This document shows, one piece after another, positions 14,637-22,323 of a stretch of DNA of 34,276 nt. The notes below the pieces were generated by a model. That model saw nothing but the letters and a program-made list of their open reading frames with translations, did not search any database and was not told the DNA's origin. A program made the translations under genes and the position numbers. How positions within the stretch are numbered: position 1 is the first letter of the stretch; each line of letters opens with the position of its first letter. Origin of the DNA: Burkholderiales bacterium UBA2459 (GTDB taxonomy: Bacteria; Pseudomonadota; Gammaproteobacteria; Burkholderiales; Burkholderiaceae_E); the NCBI GenBank assembly GCA_002342365.1, contig DDPV01000018.1:1-34276 (forward strand), written 5' to 3'.

Positions 14637-16265
14637 ATGTTCGAACCCCAGATCCAACCGGGCAGTCCAGTCTTTGAAGCGCGCAAGCAGGCAATGCTGG
14701 AACAACTCGGGCGCTTGCGAGCGCTTGAGGCAAGAACGGTGCAGCAATCTGCAGCGGCAAAAACCTTGTTCGATCGGCGTGGCCAGTTGCTCCCTCGAGA
14801 GCGTCTGGCACGCTTGCTTGACCCGGGCGCGCCCTGGCTCGAATTCTCAACCCTTGCCGGTTATGGCATGGACCGAAACGCCTCGGCAGACTCGGTACCG
14901 GGCGGCGGGGTGATCACCGGCATCGGTTTTATAAGCGGCGTGCGAAGCCTCATCAACATCAGTGATGCGGGGATCGAAGCCGGCGCCATCCAACCGATGG
15001 GGCGTGAGAAGATTCTTCGCGGTCAGCACATCGCCCTGGAAAACCGCTTGCCCTATGTACAACTCATCGAGTCCGCAGGCGCAAACCTGCTGCGCTATGA
15101 GGTTGAAGGATTTATCGAAGGCGGCCGAATTTTTGCCAATCTCGCCAGGCTCTCTGCGGCAGGCCTTCCGGTGATTGCGATTGTGCACGGTGCATCGACT
15201 GCCGGCGGCGCCTATATGCCAGGCTTGTCGGACTATGTGATCATGGTTCGCGGACGTGCGAAAGCATTTCTTGCCGGACCACCCTTGCTCAAGGCTGCGA
15301 CCGGCGAAATCGCAAGCGATGAAGAACTTGGCGGTGCCGAAATGCACACCCAGGTGAGCGGACTGGGTGAGTATCTGGCTGGCGACGACGCCCAGGCCAT
15401 CGGCATTGCACGCGATTTGCTCAGAAGGCTCGGCTGGCAGGGCAATGTTGACGGGATTGCAAGACCGGTTGCACGCAGCGGATGGCTTGCCCCCCGTTAC
15501 CCGGCCGAAGATTTGCTCGGCATCATGCCTGCCGATTTCCGCGAACCGGTGGATATGCGCGAGGTGATTGTTCGTCTGGTCGATGACTCCGATTTTCTCG
15601 ACTTTCAGGCCGACTACGGACCGCAAACCCTGGCCGGACATGCAGCCATCGAGGGCTTTCCCGTCGGTATTCTCAGCAACAACGGCCCGATCGACCCGGC
15701 TGGCAGCCATAAGGCTACCCATTTCATTCAAGCCTGCTGCCAGGCCAACATCCCGCTGATTTATTTACAAAACACCACCGGTTACATCGTCGGGAAGGCC
15801 AGTGAACAGGCTGGCATGATCAAACATGGCTCGAAAATGATCCAGGCGGTTGCCAACGCGACGGTGCCTTCGATCACGATCCATTGCGGCGCTTCGTTTG
15901 GGGCGGGCAACTACGGCATGTGCGGACGGGGATTTGATCCGCGTTTCATTTTTTCCTGGCCGCAGGCTCAAACAGCGGTGATGGGTGCCCAACAGGCTGC
16001 CAAAACCATGAGCATCGTCGCTCAAGCGGCTGCGGCGCGAAAAGCTGAGCTTGTCGATGAAAAATCGCTACAACAAATGGAACAAAAAATTATCGATAAC
16101 TTTGAGCGTCAGGCCAGCGCTTTTTACACCAGCGCACGGTTGCTTGATGACGGGTTGATCGATCCCCGTGACACGCGCAAGGTGCTTGCCTTCGTGCTTG
16201 CCAGCTGCAAGGAACAGGCAGACCGTAAGCTTCAAACGATACAGTTTGGCGTGGCCAGACCTTGA
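14637..16265 (+). CDS. atuC: acyl-CoA carboxylase carboxyltransferase (beta) subunit, AtuC/LiuB-like
   Basis: This is a biotin-dependent carboxyltransferase subunit of the crotonase superfamily, transferring carboxylate from biotin to an enoyl-CoA such as geranyl-CoA or 3-methylcrotonyl-CoA. ATG 14637 gives 542 residues; a TTG at 14625 would add four. No clear ribosome site is present at either. The body contains LLPRERLARLLDPG, GYGMD...GGGVITGIG, HGASTAGGAYMPGLSDY, FLAGPPLLKAATGE, EELGGAEMHTQVSG and, later, CGASFGAGNYGMCGRGFDPRFIFSWP. As I remember the families, HGxSTAGGAYxPGLSDY is closer to AtuC than to methylcrotonyl-CoA carboxylase (GSCTAGGAYVPAMSDE). It is first in a plus-strand operon with dehydrogenase, biotin carboxylase, hydratase and thioesterase genes. 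Confidence 0.9.
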   Translation: MFEPQIQPGSPVFEARKQAMLEQLGRLRALEARTVQQSAAAKTLFDRRGQLLPRERLARLLDPGAPWLEFSTLAGYGMDRNASADSVPGGGVITGIGFISGVRSLINISDAGIEAGAIQPMGREKILRGQHIALENRLPYVQLIESAGANLLRYEVEGFIEGGRIFANLARLSAAGLPVIAIVHGASTAGGAYMPGLSDYVIMVRGRAKAFLAGPPLLKAATGEIASDEELGGAEMHTQVSGLGEYLAGDDAQAIGIARDLLRRLGWQGNVDGIARPVARSGWLAPRYPAEDLLGIMPADFREPVDMREVIVRLVDDSDFLDFQADYGPQTLAGHAAIEGFPVGILSNNGPIDPAGSHKATHFIQACCQANIPLIYLQNTTGYIVGKASEQAGMIKHGSKMIQAVANATVPSITIHCGASFGAGNYGMCGRGFDPRFIFSWPQAQTAVMGAQQAAKTMSIVAQAAAARKAELVDEKSLQQMEQKIIDNFERQASAFYTSARLLDDGLIDPRDTRKVLAFVLASCKEQADRKLQTIQFGVARP

Positions 16266-16322
16266 TGAGGCATGGGCCCGCTCGATTTCGACGCACACAA
16301 TCGCCTAAAGGAGACCTCTCAA

Positions 16323-17480
16323 ATGCTGTTTACCGATGAACATCGTGCGATTCAAGATGCCCTGCGCAAATTCATCGACAGTGAAATCAACCCCCATGTG
16401 GATGCATGGGAAAAGGCTGAAATTTTTCCTGCCCATGAAGTGTTCAAAAAAATGGGCAAGCTTGGCTTTCTCGGCATCACCAAACCGCAGCAATACGGCG
16501 GTCTCGGCCTTGATTACTCGTATTCGGTCGCTTTCGCCGAGGCTTTGCGTTATATCAATTGCGGCGGCATCCCTATGGCTATTGGGGTACAAACCGATAT
16601 GGCAACGCCGGCGTTGGCCCGCTATGGCTCCGATGAGCTCAAACAGTTATTTCTCGAGCCTTCGATCAGCGGCGATTACGTGGCCTGTCTTGGCGTCTCG
16701 GAACCGGGTGCCGGATCGGATGTCGCCTCGATAAAAACCGTGGCGCGCAAGGACGGTGATGATTATGTGATCAATGGCGGCAAGATGTGGACAACCAATG
16801 GCACCCAGGCTGACTGGATGTGTTTGCTGGCCAACACCTCAGAGGGCGCTGCACATCGCAATAAAAGCTTGATCTGTCTTCCGATGAAAACAAAAGGTGT
16901 ATCGGTTGCCAAAAAGCTCAAGAAAGCGGGGATGAACTCCTCCGATACCGCGCAAATTCATTTTGACGATGTCAGAGTGCCGCAGCGCTTTCGCATTGGC
17001 GAGGAGGGCATGGGTTTCATTTACCAAATGCAACAATTCCAGGAAGAGCGCCTTTGGGCCGCTGCAAGCTCGTCTGCGGCAAGCCTTGTCATTCTTGAAA
17101 CTATCGACTATTTGCGCGAACGCGTCGCCTTTGGAAGGCCCTTGCTTGATAACCAGTTTATTCAGTACAAGCTAGCGGAACTGCAAACCGAGGTCGAATG
17201 CCTTCGCGCACTGCTTTATCGGGCCACAGCGCTTTATGTAGCGGGCGAAGATGTTCTGCAACTGGCGTCGATGGCAAAGCTCAAGTCTGGCCGGGTATCG
17301 CGCGAGGTCGCCGATTGGTGCGTGCAGTTTTGGGGCGGTATGGGCTACATCGAGGAGACCCGCGTTAACCGATTCTGGCGCGATACAAGACTTGGATCGA
17401 TTGGCGGCGGCGCCGATGAGGTGATGCTCGGTATCATTGCAAAAACCATGGGCGTGATGGTTCGCTCGCGTGAAGCCTGA
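16323..17480 (+). CDS. atuD: acyl-CoA dehydrogenase, citronellyl-CoA dehydrogenase (AtuD)-like
   Basis: This is an FAD-dependent dehydrogenase forming an alpha,beta-unsaturated acyl-CoA. ATG 16323 is preceded by AAAGGAG at 9 nt and yields 385 residues; the frame is open from 16272 but that part has no ribosome site. Motifs: FKKMGKLGFLGITKPQQYGGLGLDYSYS, AIGVQTDMATPALARYGSDE, CLGVSEPGAGSDVASI, MWTTNGTQADW and FQEERLWAAASS. The C-terminal position usually reading YEGTNEI is SIGGGADEVML, so the catalytic Glu is probably not there but in the EERL helix, as in isovaleryl-CoA dehydrogenase. MAIGVQTDMATPALAR resembles AtuD of Pseudomonas as I remember it. It sits 57 bp after the carboxyltransferase and overlaps the possible GTG start of the biotin carboxylase. 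Confidence 0.9.
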   Translation: MLFTDEHRAIQDALRKFIDSEINPHVDAWEKAEIFPAHEVFKKMGKLGFLGITKPQQYGGLGLDYSYSVAFAEALRYINCGGIPMAIGVQTDMATPALARYGSDELKQLFLEPSISGDYVACLGVSEPGAGSDVASIKTVARKDGDDYVINGGKMWTTNGTQADWMCLLANTSEGAAHRNKSLICLPMKTKGVSVAKKLKKAGMNSSDTAQIHFDDVRVPQRFRIGEEGMGFIYQMQQFQEERLWAAASSSAASLVILETIDYLRERVAFGRPLLDNQFIQYKLAELQTEVECLRALLYRATALYVAGEDVLQLASMAKLKSGRVSREVADWCVQFWGGMGYIEETRVNRFWRDTRLGSIGGGADEVMLGIIAKTMGVMVRSREA

Positions 17481-17493
17481 TGCGGGAAGGCCG

Positions 17494-19503
17494 ATGCCCT
17501 CAAAACTCATCCGAAGATTGTTGATTGCCAACCGTGGTGAGATAGCCTGCCGCATCATGCAAACCGCGGCTGCAATGGGCATCCAAACGATTGCGATTTA
17601 TAGCGATGCCGACGCTAGAGCACGACACGCTCTGCTTGCTGATGAAGCTTATCGAATCGGTCCAGCTGAGGCTGCGGATTCGTACCTGCAAATCGACTCG
17701 ATCATCGCGCTGGCAAAGCAGCAGTGCGCCGATGCAATCCATCCGGGTTATGGTTTCTTGTCCGAAAACCCTTTGTTTGCCCAAGCCTGCGAAGACGCCG
17801 AGCTTGTTTTCGTTGGCCCCAGCGCTGCTTCGATGCGTGCAATAGGCAACAAATCAGCAGCCAGACAACTTGCCATCAGCCTGGGCATCCCGGTCCGACC
17901 CGGTTACGAGGGCGACCAACAGAGCGATGATGTGCTGATTGCCCAGGCACATCGCACCGGTTTTCCCTTGATGATCAAGGCCGCTGCCGGCGGAGGCGGA
18001 CGCGGCATGCGCGCTGTGGACCATCCGGATCAGTTTCTGCGTGCATTGCACGCTGCCCGCAGTGAAGCGCAAGCTGCCTTTGGTGATGCTCAGCTTTTGC
18101 TTGAAGCGCTGATCAGCAATGCGCGCCACATTGAAGTTCAACTGCTTGCCGATCAGACGGGACATGTTGTGGCGCTGGGTGAGCGCGATTGCTCCACACA
18201 GCGACGGCATCAGAAAATCATGGAAGAAGCCCCAGCGCCGGGTCTGAACGCGTCCACGCGCGAGGCCATGCACCAGGCAGCGATTCGCCTTGCCAAGGCA
18301 GTTGGCTATTGCGGGGCAGGAACGGTGGAGTTCCTTCTTGCACCCGACGCTTGCTTTACCTTTCTTGAGATGAATACGCGGCTACAAGTCGAGCACCCGG
18401 TGACCGAAGCGGTTACCGGTCTGGACCTGGTCGCGCTGCAGTTAGGGATTGCGCAGGGCCAGCCGCTTGCACTGAAGGCTGAGGACCTTGCCGTGCGGGG
18501 TCATGCGATCGAAGCCAGACTCTGCGCCGAAGATCCTGACACTGCTTGTTTACCCCAGTCAGGTCCGGTAATTGATGTTGAATGGCCAAAGCTTGAAGCG
18601 GTTCGCGTCGATCATGGCTTGCTTGCGGGTGGCGACCTACCTGTTCATTACGACTCGATGATGGCCAAGATCATCGCCTGGGGTGAGGACCGTCATCAGG
18701 CAAGGCAACGCCTGCAACGCGCGCTTGAGCAGCTCAGATTCATTGGCCCGATTGATAACCGACAACTGCTCCTTGAAGCCTTGCAGCAGCCGGCCTGGAA
18801 CGGCGAATCAAGCGCCGATACCACATGGCTTGAACGCTGGATGGCAGAGCGGCCCAAACCTGTTATCGACGATCCTTGGTTTTTCGCTGCGGCCGCTTGC
18901 ATGCTCGATACCTACATCCGCATCCATGGCGCGGCGGCAGGGTTCCAAAGCACAGGCAGCGAAACCGATAGCAAGGCGGCAATCAGCTCGCTGCTTCAAA
19001 TTGAGGCGCAACGCAGTGCTCGACAGGTCTCGATTCGTTTGCGATCGCTTGCCCAGGGTAGCTGGATGATGGCCATGGACCATAAGACTGCCATGACCTG
19101 GCACCCGGTCAGCGTCGTATCGGTTGCCGAGCATCGTTATCGCATTTCAATCGGTCAGCACTACGCTTTGTGGCTATGCCGAAAGGTGAACGGATATTGG
19201 CATATCGACGGCATGGGCCATCAGGATGTCTTGCGTATTCAAGGATCGGGCAAACCCTCAAGCGCGCAGAGCCAGGCTGCAATCAGCCATGTGCGAAGCC
19301 GAATGCACGGACGTATCACCGCGCTGAGCGTGCAAGTGGGCGATCGCGTTGATCAGGGTCAAACCCTCATGCACATTGAAGCGATGAAGATGCAACACCA
19401 TATCGCTGCCCCACAGCAAGGTTTAGTCGCTGACGTGATGGTGCAAGCCGGGCAACAGGTGGCAGCCGGTCAGTCCTTGATGCGGATCGAGGCGTCGGAT
19501 TGA
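17494..19503 (+). CDS. atuF: acyl-CoA carboxylase biotin carboxylase/BCCP (alpha) subunit, AtuF/LiuD-like
   Basis: This alpha subunit carboxylates its own biotin with ATP and bicarbonate, then presents it to the carboxyltransferase. ATG 17494 gives 669 residues and follows GGGAAGG closely; GTG 17470 is an alternative start overlapping the dehydrogenase gene. The biotin carboxylase domain fills about residues 1-445, with LLIANRGEIACRI, HPGYGFLSEN, the ATP-grasp KAAAGGGGRGM, HIEVQLLAD, ERDCSTQRRHQKI and EMNTRLQVEHPVTEAV. The middle is weakly conserved. The C-terminal biotinyl domain has EAMKM with K632 as the biotin site. Length and domain order match AtuF and LiuD. A partner beta subunit gene is two genes upstream. 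Confidence 0.94.
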   Translation: MPSKLIRRLLIANRGEIACRIMQTAAAMGIQTIAIYSDADARARHALLADEAYRIGPAEAADSYLQIDSIIALAKQQCADAIHPGYGFLSENPLFAQACEDAELVFVGPSAASMRAIGNKSAARQLAISLGIPVRPGYEGDQQSDDVLIAQAHRTGFPLMIKAAAGGGGRGMRAVDHPDQFLRALHAARSEAQAAFGDAQLLLEALISNARHIEVQLLADQTGHVVALGERDCSTQRRHQKIMEEAPAPGLNASTREAMHQAAIRLAKAVGYCGAGTVEFLLAPDACFTFLEMNTRLQVEHPVTEAVTGLDLVALQLGIAQGQPLALKAEDLAVRGHAIEARLCAEDPDTACLPQSGPVIDVEWPKLEAVRVDHGLLAGGDLPVHYDSMMAKIIAWGEDRHQARQRLQRALEQLRFIGPIDNRQLLLEALQQPAWNGESSADTTWLERWMAERPKPVIDDPWFFAAAACMLDTYIRIHGAAAGFQSTGSETDSKAAISSLLQIEAQRSARQVSIRLRSLAQGSWMMAMDHKTAMTWHPVSVVSVAEHRYRISIGQHYALWLCRKVNGYWHIDGMGHQDVLRIQGSGKPSSAQSQAAISHVRSRMHGRITALSVQVGDRVDQGQTLMHIEAMKMQHHIAAPQQGLVADVMVQAGQQVAAGQSLMRIEASD

Positions 19504-19617
19504 TGCAGCAGCCATGAGCAAGCAAGTCATCGCTTTTCTGCCCCTTGCGCATCGAAATGCTTCCCCTCCAATGGATTTTCAGGCCAAGGCTCGTATATTT
19601 TTTTCAAGGACTAGACC

Positions 19618-20466
19618 ATGAACCCACAAGCCAATGTATTGACCGCGCAGGATCAGGCACTTTTCATCATCCGCTTGAATCGTCCCTCGGTGTTGAATGC
19701 CCTAAGCGACGAACTGATGCGCGAACTCCATGCCGCGCTTGAGCACGCGCGCCATGATGAGCAGATCCGAGCCATCCTGATCACCGGCGAAGGCCGGGGG
19801 TTTTGTGCGGGAGCCGATCTTGCCGCAAGCGCACTGGCGTCACCCAGGGATGCATCCTCCGAGGGTTCGGGCGACAGCACAAGGGCATCGGGCCCTGATG
19901 CCATGGGATCGGATGTTGGCGACAAGCTGCGGCTGGTTTTTAATCCGGTGATCGAACAAATGCGGCAAATGCCCAAACCGATCGTTACAGCGATTAACGG
20001 CGTCGCCGCAGGCGCAGGAATGAGCCTTGCGATGGCCGGTGACATTATTGTGTGCGCCGAGTCTGCGAGCTTTCTTCAAGCCTTCACAAAAATCGGACTG
20101 ATCCCAGACGCCGGTAGCACCTGGTTTCTTCCCCGCTTGGTGGGCGATGCCAAGGCCCGCGCGCTGGTCATGCTTGCCGAAAAACTACCCGCGCAAGAAG
20201 CCGAGCGCATCGGACTTGTTTACAAGGTGGTGCCCGATGCCGAACTTGCCACTGAAAGCCTCAGGCTCGGCCACTTTCTCGCCGCCATGCCGACCAAGGC
20301 CTATGGGTTGATCAAAGAGGCGATGAATCTGAGCCACGATGCGAGCTTGAGCGAGCAGCTTGACCGCGAGGCTGCGCTTCAGGCCCGGGCCGCCGCAACC
20401 GAAGATTGTCGCGAAGGCATCCTTGCGTTTCTTGAGAAACGCCAAGCGGTGTTCAAGGGTCGATAA
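19618..20466 (+). CDS. enoyl-CoA hydratase/isomerase, PaaG-like, with Ser/Gly/Ala-rich insertion
   Basis: This crotonase-fold enzyme has 282 residues, about 20 more than usual. It shows LNRPSVLNALSDELM, GEGRGFCAGADL (oxyanion-hole region), VTAINGVAAGAGMSLAMAGD, QAFTKIGLIPDAGSTWFLPRLVG and the C-terminal EDCREGILAFLEKRQAVFKG. These resemble PaaG, the ring-epoxide isomerase of phenylacetate degradation, more than AtuE or LiuC; D in LIPDAGSTW is the family acid. No other paa oxygenase genes are present, so I do not assign that reaction. Between FCAGADLAAS and VGDKLRLVFNP lies a low-complexity stretch (about residues 71-101) rich in Ser, Ala, Gly and Asp. ATG 19618 follows AAGGA by 8 nt. A 114-bp gap separates it from the biotin carboxylase, so a separate promoter is possible; TATATT at 19594 is a weak candidate. 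Confidence 0.85.
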   Translation: MNPQANVLTAQDQALFIIRLNRPSVLNALSDELMRELHAALEHARHDEQIRAILITGEGRGFCAGADLAASALASPRDASSEGSGDSTRASGPDAMGSDVGDKLRLVFNPVIEQMRQMPKPIVTAINGVAAGAGMSLAMAGDIIVCAESASFLQAFTKIGLIPDAGSTWFLPRLVGDAKARALVMLAEKLPAQEAERIGLVYKVVPDAELATESLRLGHFLAAMPTKAYGLIKEAMNLSHDASLSEQLDREAALQARAAATEDCREGILAFLEKRQAVFKGR

Positions 20467-20477
20467 GGATTTCATGC

Positions 20478-20948
20478 ATGCGCCGATCTCAGGATGAGCA
20501 ACAAGCCTTTGAACAATCGCTGACCGAAATCTTTGAAAGGCATATTTGCTTCAATCAGGTTTTGGGTTTGACCGTGATTGCGCTCAAGCCCGAACAAACC
20601 GAGATTCGCTTTGCGATGCGCCCTGATCTGATTGGACATTTCGCTTATGGAAGGCTTCACGGAGGCGTGATCTCGGCGACGCTTGATGCCACCGCAGGTT
20701 GCGCCGTCATGGTCGGACTTGCTGAAAAACACCCGGACGAATCGGCACAACAGGTGATTGCCCGCTTTGCAAAAGTGGGCACGATCGACTTGAGAGTTGA
20801 TTACTTGCGCCAAGGGCTTGGTCAGTACTTCACCGCAAGCGCCAAGCTCACCCGCATCGGCGGACGCATTGCCTCTGCGCAAATGGCTTTACATAACGAT
20901 GAAGCCCTGTTGATCGCAACCGGCGCGGCAAGCTACATCATCAGCTAA
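20478..20948 (+). CDS. hotdog-fold acyl-CoA thioesterase, PaaI/YigI-like
   Basis: This 156-residue protein has the hotdog thioesterase pattern HGGVISATLDATAGCAVM around residues 57-74, preceded by FNQVLGLTVIALKPEQTEIRFAMRPDLIG and followed by LRVDYLRQGLGQYFTASAKLTRIGGRIASAQMAL. This arrangement is like YigI and PaaI-type thioesterases that hydrolyse medium-chain or aryl acyl-CoAs in the cytoplasm. ATG 20478 lies 8 nt after AAGGA and 11 bp after the hydratase stop, so they are cotranscribed. A likely role is release of CoA from dead-end intermediates of the neighbouring pathway (inference). It is convergent with the minus-strand transporter operon. Confidence 0.87.
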   Translation: MRRSQDEQQAFEQSLTEIFERHICFNQVLGLTVIALKPEQTEIRFAMRPDLIGHFAYGRLHGGVISATLDATAGCAVMVGLAEKHPDESAQQVIARFAKVGTIDLRVDYLRQGLGQYFTASAKLTRIGGRIASAQMALHNDEALLIATGAASYIIS

Positions 20949-21006
20949 GAAGGGGACGCTGGCTCCTCAAGTCGCGGCAAAGCCGAAGCAAAGGCCTGCC
21001 GCGGTT

Positions 21007-21039
21007 CCTGAAAACGATCTCGGTATCGGTTTTCTCAGG
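21007..21039. terminator. weak hairpin in the convergent gap, possible bidirectional terminator
   Basis: CCTGA (21007-21011) can pair with TCAGG (21035-21039), and AAACGAT (21012-21018 region) with ATCG-GTTT (21025-21032) with bulges. The hairpin overlaps the stop codon of the minus-strand binding-protein gene. A short T-run lies within the stem rather than after it, so termination is uncertain. Confidence 0.25.
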
Positions 21040-22288
21040 CCTTGATGAAGTCGCTGATGGTCACCCAACGTCCGTTCTGGATTTGGGAAATACGTATTTG
21101 CGTATTGCCAAGCCGCTTATCCGGTCCCCAGGCGTAGTCCGGTGTTCCGAGGAAGGTGCGGGGATAGGGATTGGTTTCAAGCGCTTTGACAAATCGGTCG
21201 GTATCCAGGCCAGAGCCCGCTTTTTCTGCCGTCTTGGCAAACATGTCGATTAACACCCAGCCCACCACTGACCAGAGATCGGCATCCTCGTTGAATTCCT
21301 TTTTGTAGCGGTCCATCCAATCGTTGAGAAGCTTATTGTTTTTGGGATCATCCCGATAAGGCGTGGGTGCCTCAGACAAGGCGTAAAAACCCTCGACCAC
21401 TTTGCCGCCTGCTTTGGCTACAGCTGGCATGTAGGCTGCCGAGGAGCCAAAAAATTCACCGGCATATCCCATTTTTCGTCCCGTAGCGATCGCACCGATG
21501 GTTTCACGAATGATGGTGCCAAGCACAATGAAGTCAACCTTGGCAGCCAAGAGTTTTTGCATTTGCGAGGAGAAATCCGTAGCGCCGCGCTTGTAAGAGG
21601 TTTTTTCAACCAACTCGATTCCAGGCATGGTTTTGAGCGCCATTTCGGTTCCGCGCAGAATCTCCAGGCCAAACTCATCGTCCTGATAAAGAATACCGAT
21701 CCGCTTCACCGACCTTTGGCGCAGGATCTCTTTCAAACCTGCAGCGGTGCTGTCCGGATACGGTGCAAACGAAGCAAACTTGAGCTTATGAAAGGGCTCG
21801 TAGTTTCCGTGGTGTGCGGTGATCGGAAAGAGATGCGGCACACCGCGTTGCAGGCAAAGCTGAATCGTTGGCAGTGAAATCACGGTACCGAGCGTGCCGA
21901 TCATTGCAAAAACCTTGTCCTGGGTGAGCAGTTTTTGCGCAGCCAGTACACCCTTTTTAGGATCGTAGCCAGAATCTTCGATATTGAGTTTGATTTTGCG
22001 GCCGTTGATACCGCCTTGCTCGTTAATCTCACTGACGCGCATCCGCATGCCGTTGACCGAGGGCTTGGACAAGGACACAAGCGGTCCTGATAAATCGCCA
22101 ATATGGCCTAGAACGATCTGATCTTTAGAAACACCCTGCGTGGCGCTTTGAGACCATGCCGCCGGCAGCGTCATTGATGCAAGCGATGCGCCAGCTGCGG
22201 TCAGTTGAAGAAAAGCTCTGCGATCCGCGTGCGATCGCAGCGCGTTTACAAGCGCTTGTGACTCCGATTGCTTATCGATTGACATCAT
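21035..22288 (-). CDS. LivK-type ABC transporter periplasmic substrate-binding protein
   Basis: This 417-residue protein belongs to the branched-chain amino acid (LivJ/LivK) type-I binding proteins. Its N-terminus has a Tat-like signal, DRRAFLQLTAAGASLASM (from residue 22), with mature protein starting after about AAWSQS. Mature motifs include VLGHIGDLSGPLV, INEQGGINGRKIKLNIEDSGYDPKKG, GVLAAQKLLTQDKVFAMIGTLGT and VKRIGILYQDDEFGLEILRGTEMALK. Start ATG 22288 (or 22285) follows AAAGGAG. It is last in the minus-strand operon, 35 bp after the ligase gene. This COG0683 group also binds aromatic and aliphatic carboxylates or amides, so the ligand need not be an amino acid; the adjacent acyl-CoA ligase favours an acid. 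Confidence 0.92.
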   Translation of the reverse strand: MMSIDKQSESQALVNALRSHADRRAFLQLTAAGASLASMTLPAAWSQSATQGVSKDQIVLGHIGDLSGPLVSLSKPSVNGMRMRVSEINEQGGINGRKIKLNIEDSGYDPKKGVLAAQKLLTQDKVFAMIGTLGTVISLPTIQLCLQRGVPHLFPITAHHGNYEPFHKLKFASFAPYPDSTAAGLKEILRQRSVKRIGILYQDDEFGLEILRGTEMALKTMPGIELVEKTSYKRGATDFSSQMQKLLAAKVDFIVLGTIIRETIGAIATGRKMGYAGEFFGSSAAYMPAVAKAGGKVVEGFYALSEAPTPYRDDPKNNKLLNDWMDRYKKEFNEDADLWSVVGWVLIDMFAKTAEKAGSGLDTDRFVKALETNPYPRTFLGTPDYAWGPDKRLGNTQIRISQIQNGRWVTISDFIKA

Positions 22289-22323
22289 GGTCTCCTTTTG
22301 TTGAGGCTTAAGGCTGCTGCCTG

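Noticed and set aside
14847..15731. 294-residue minus-strand open frame
   Set aside because: It is antisense to the carboxyltransferase gene, with no recognisable motif or ribosome site.
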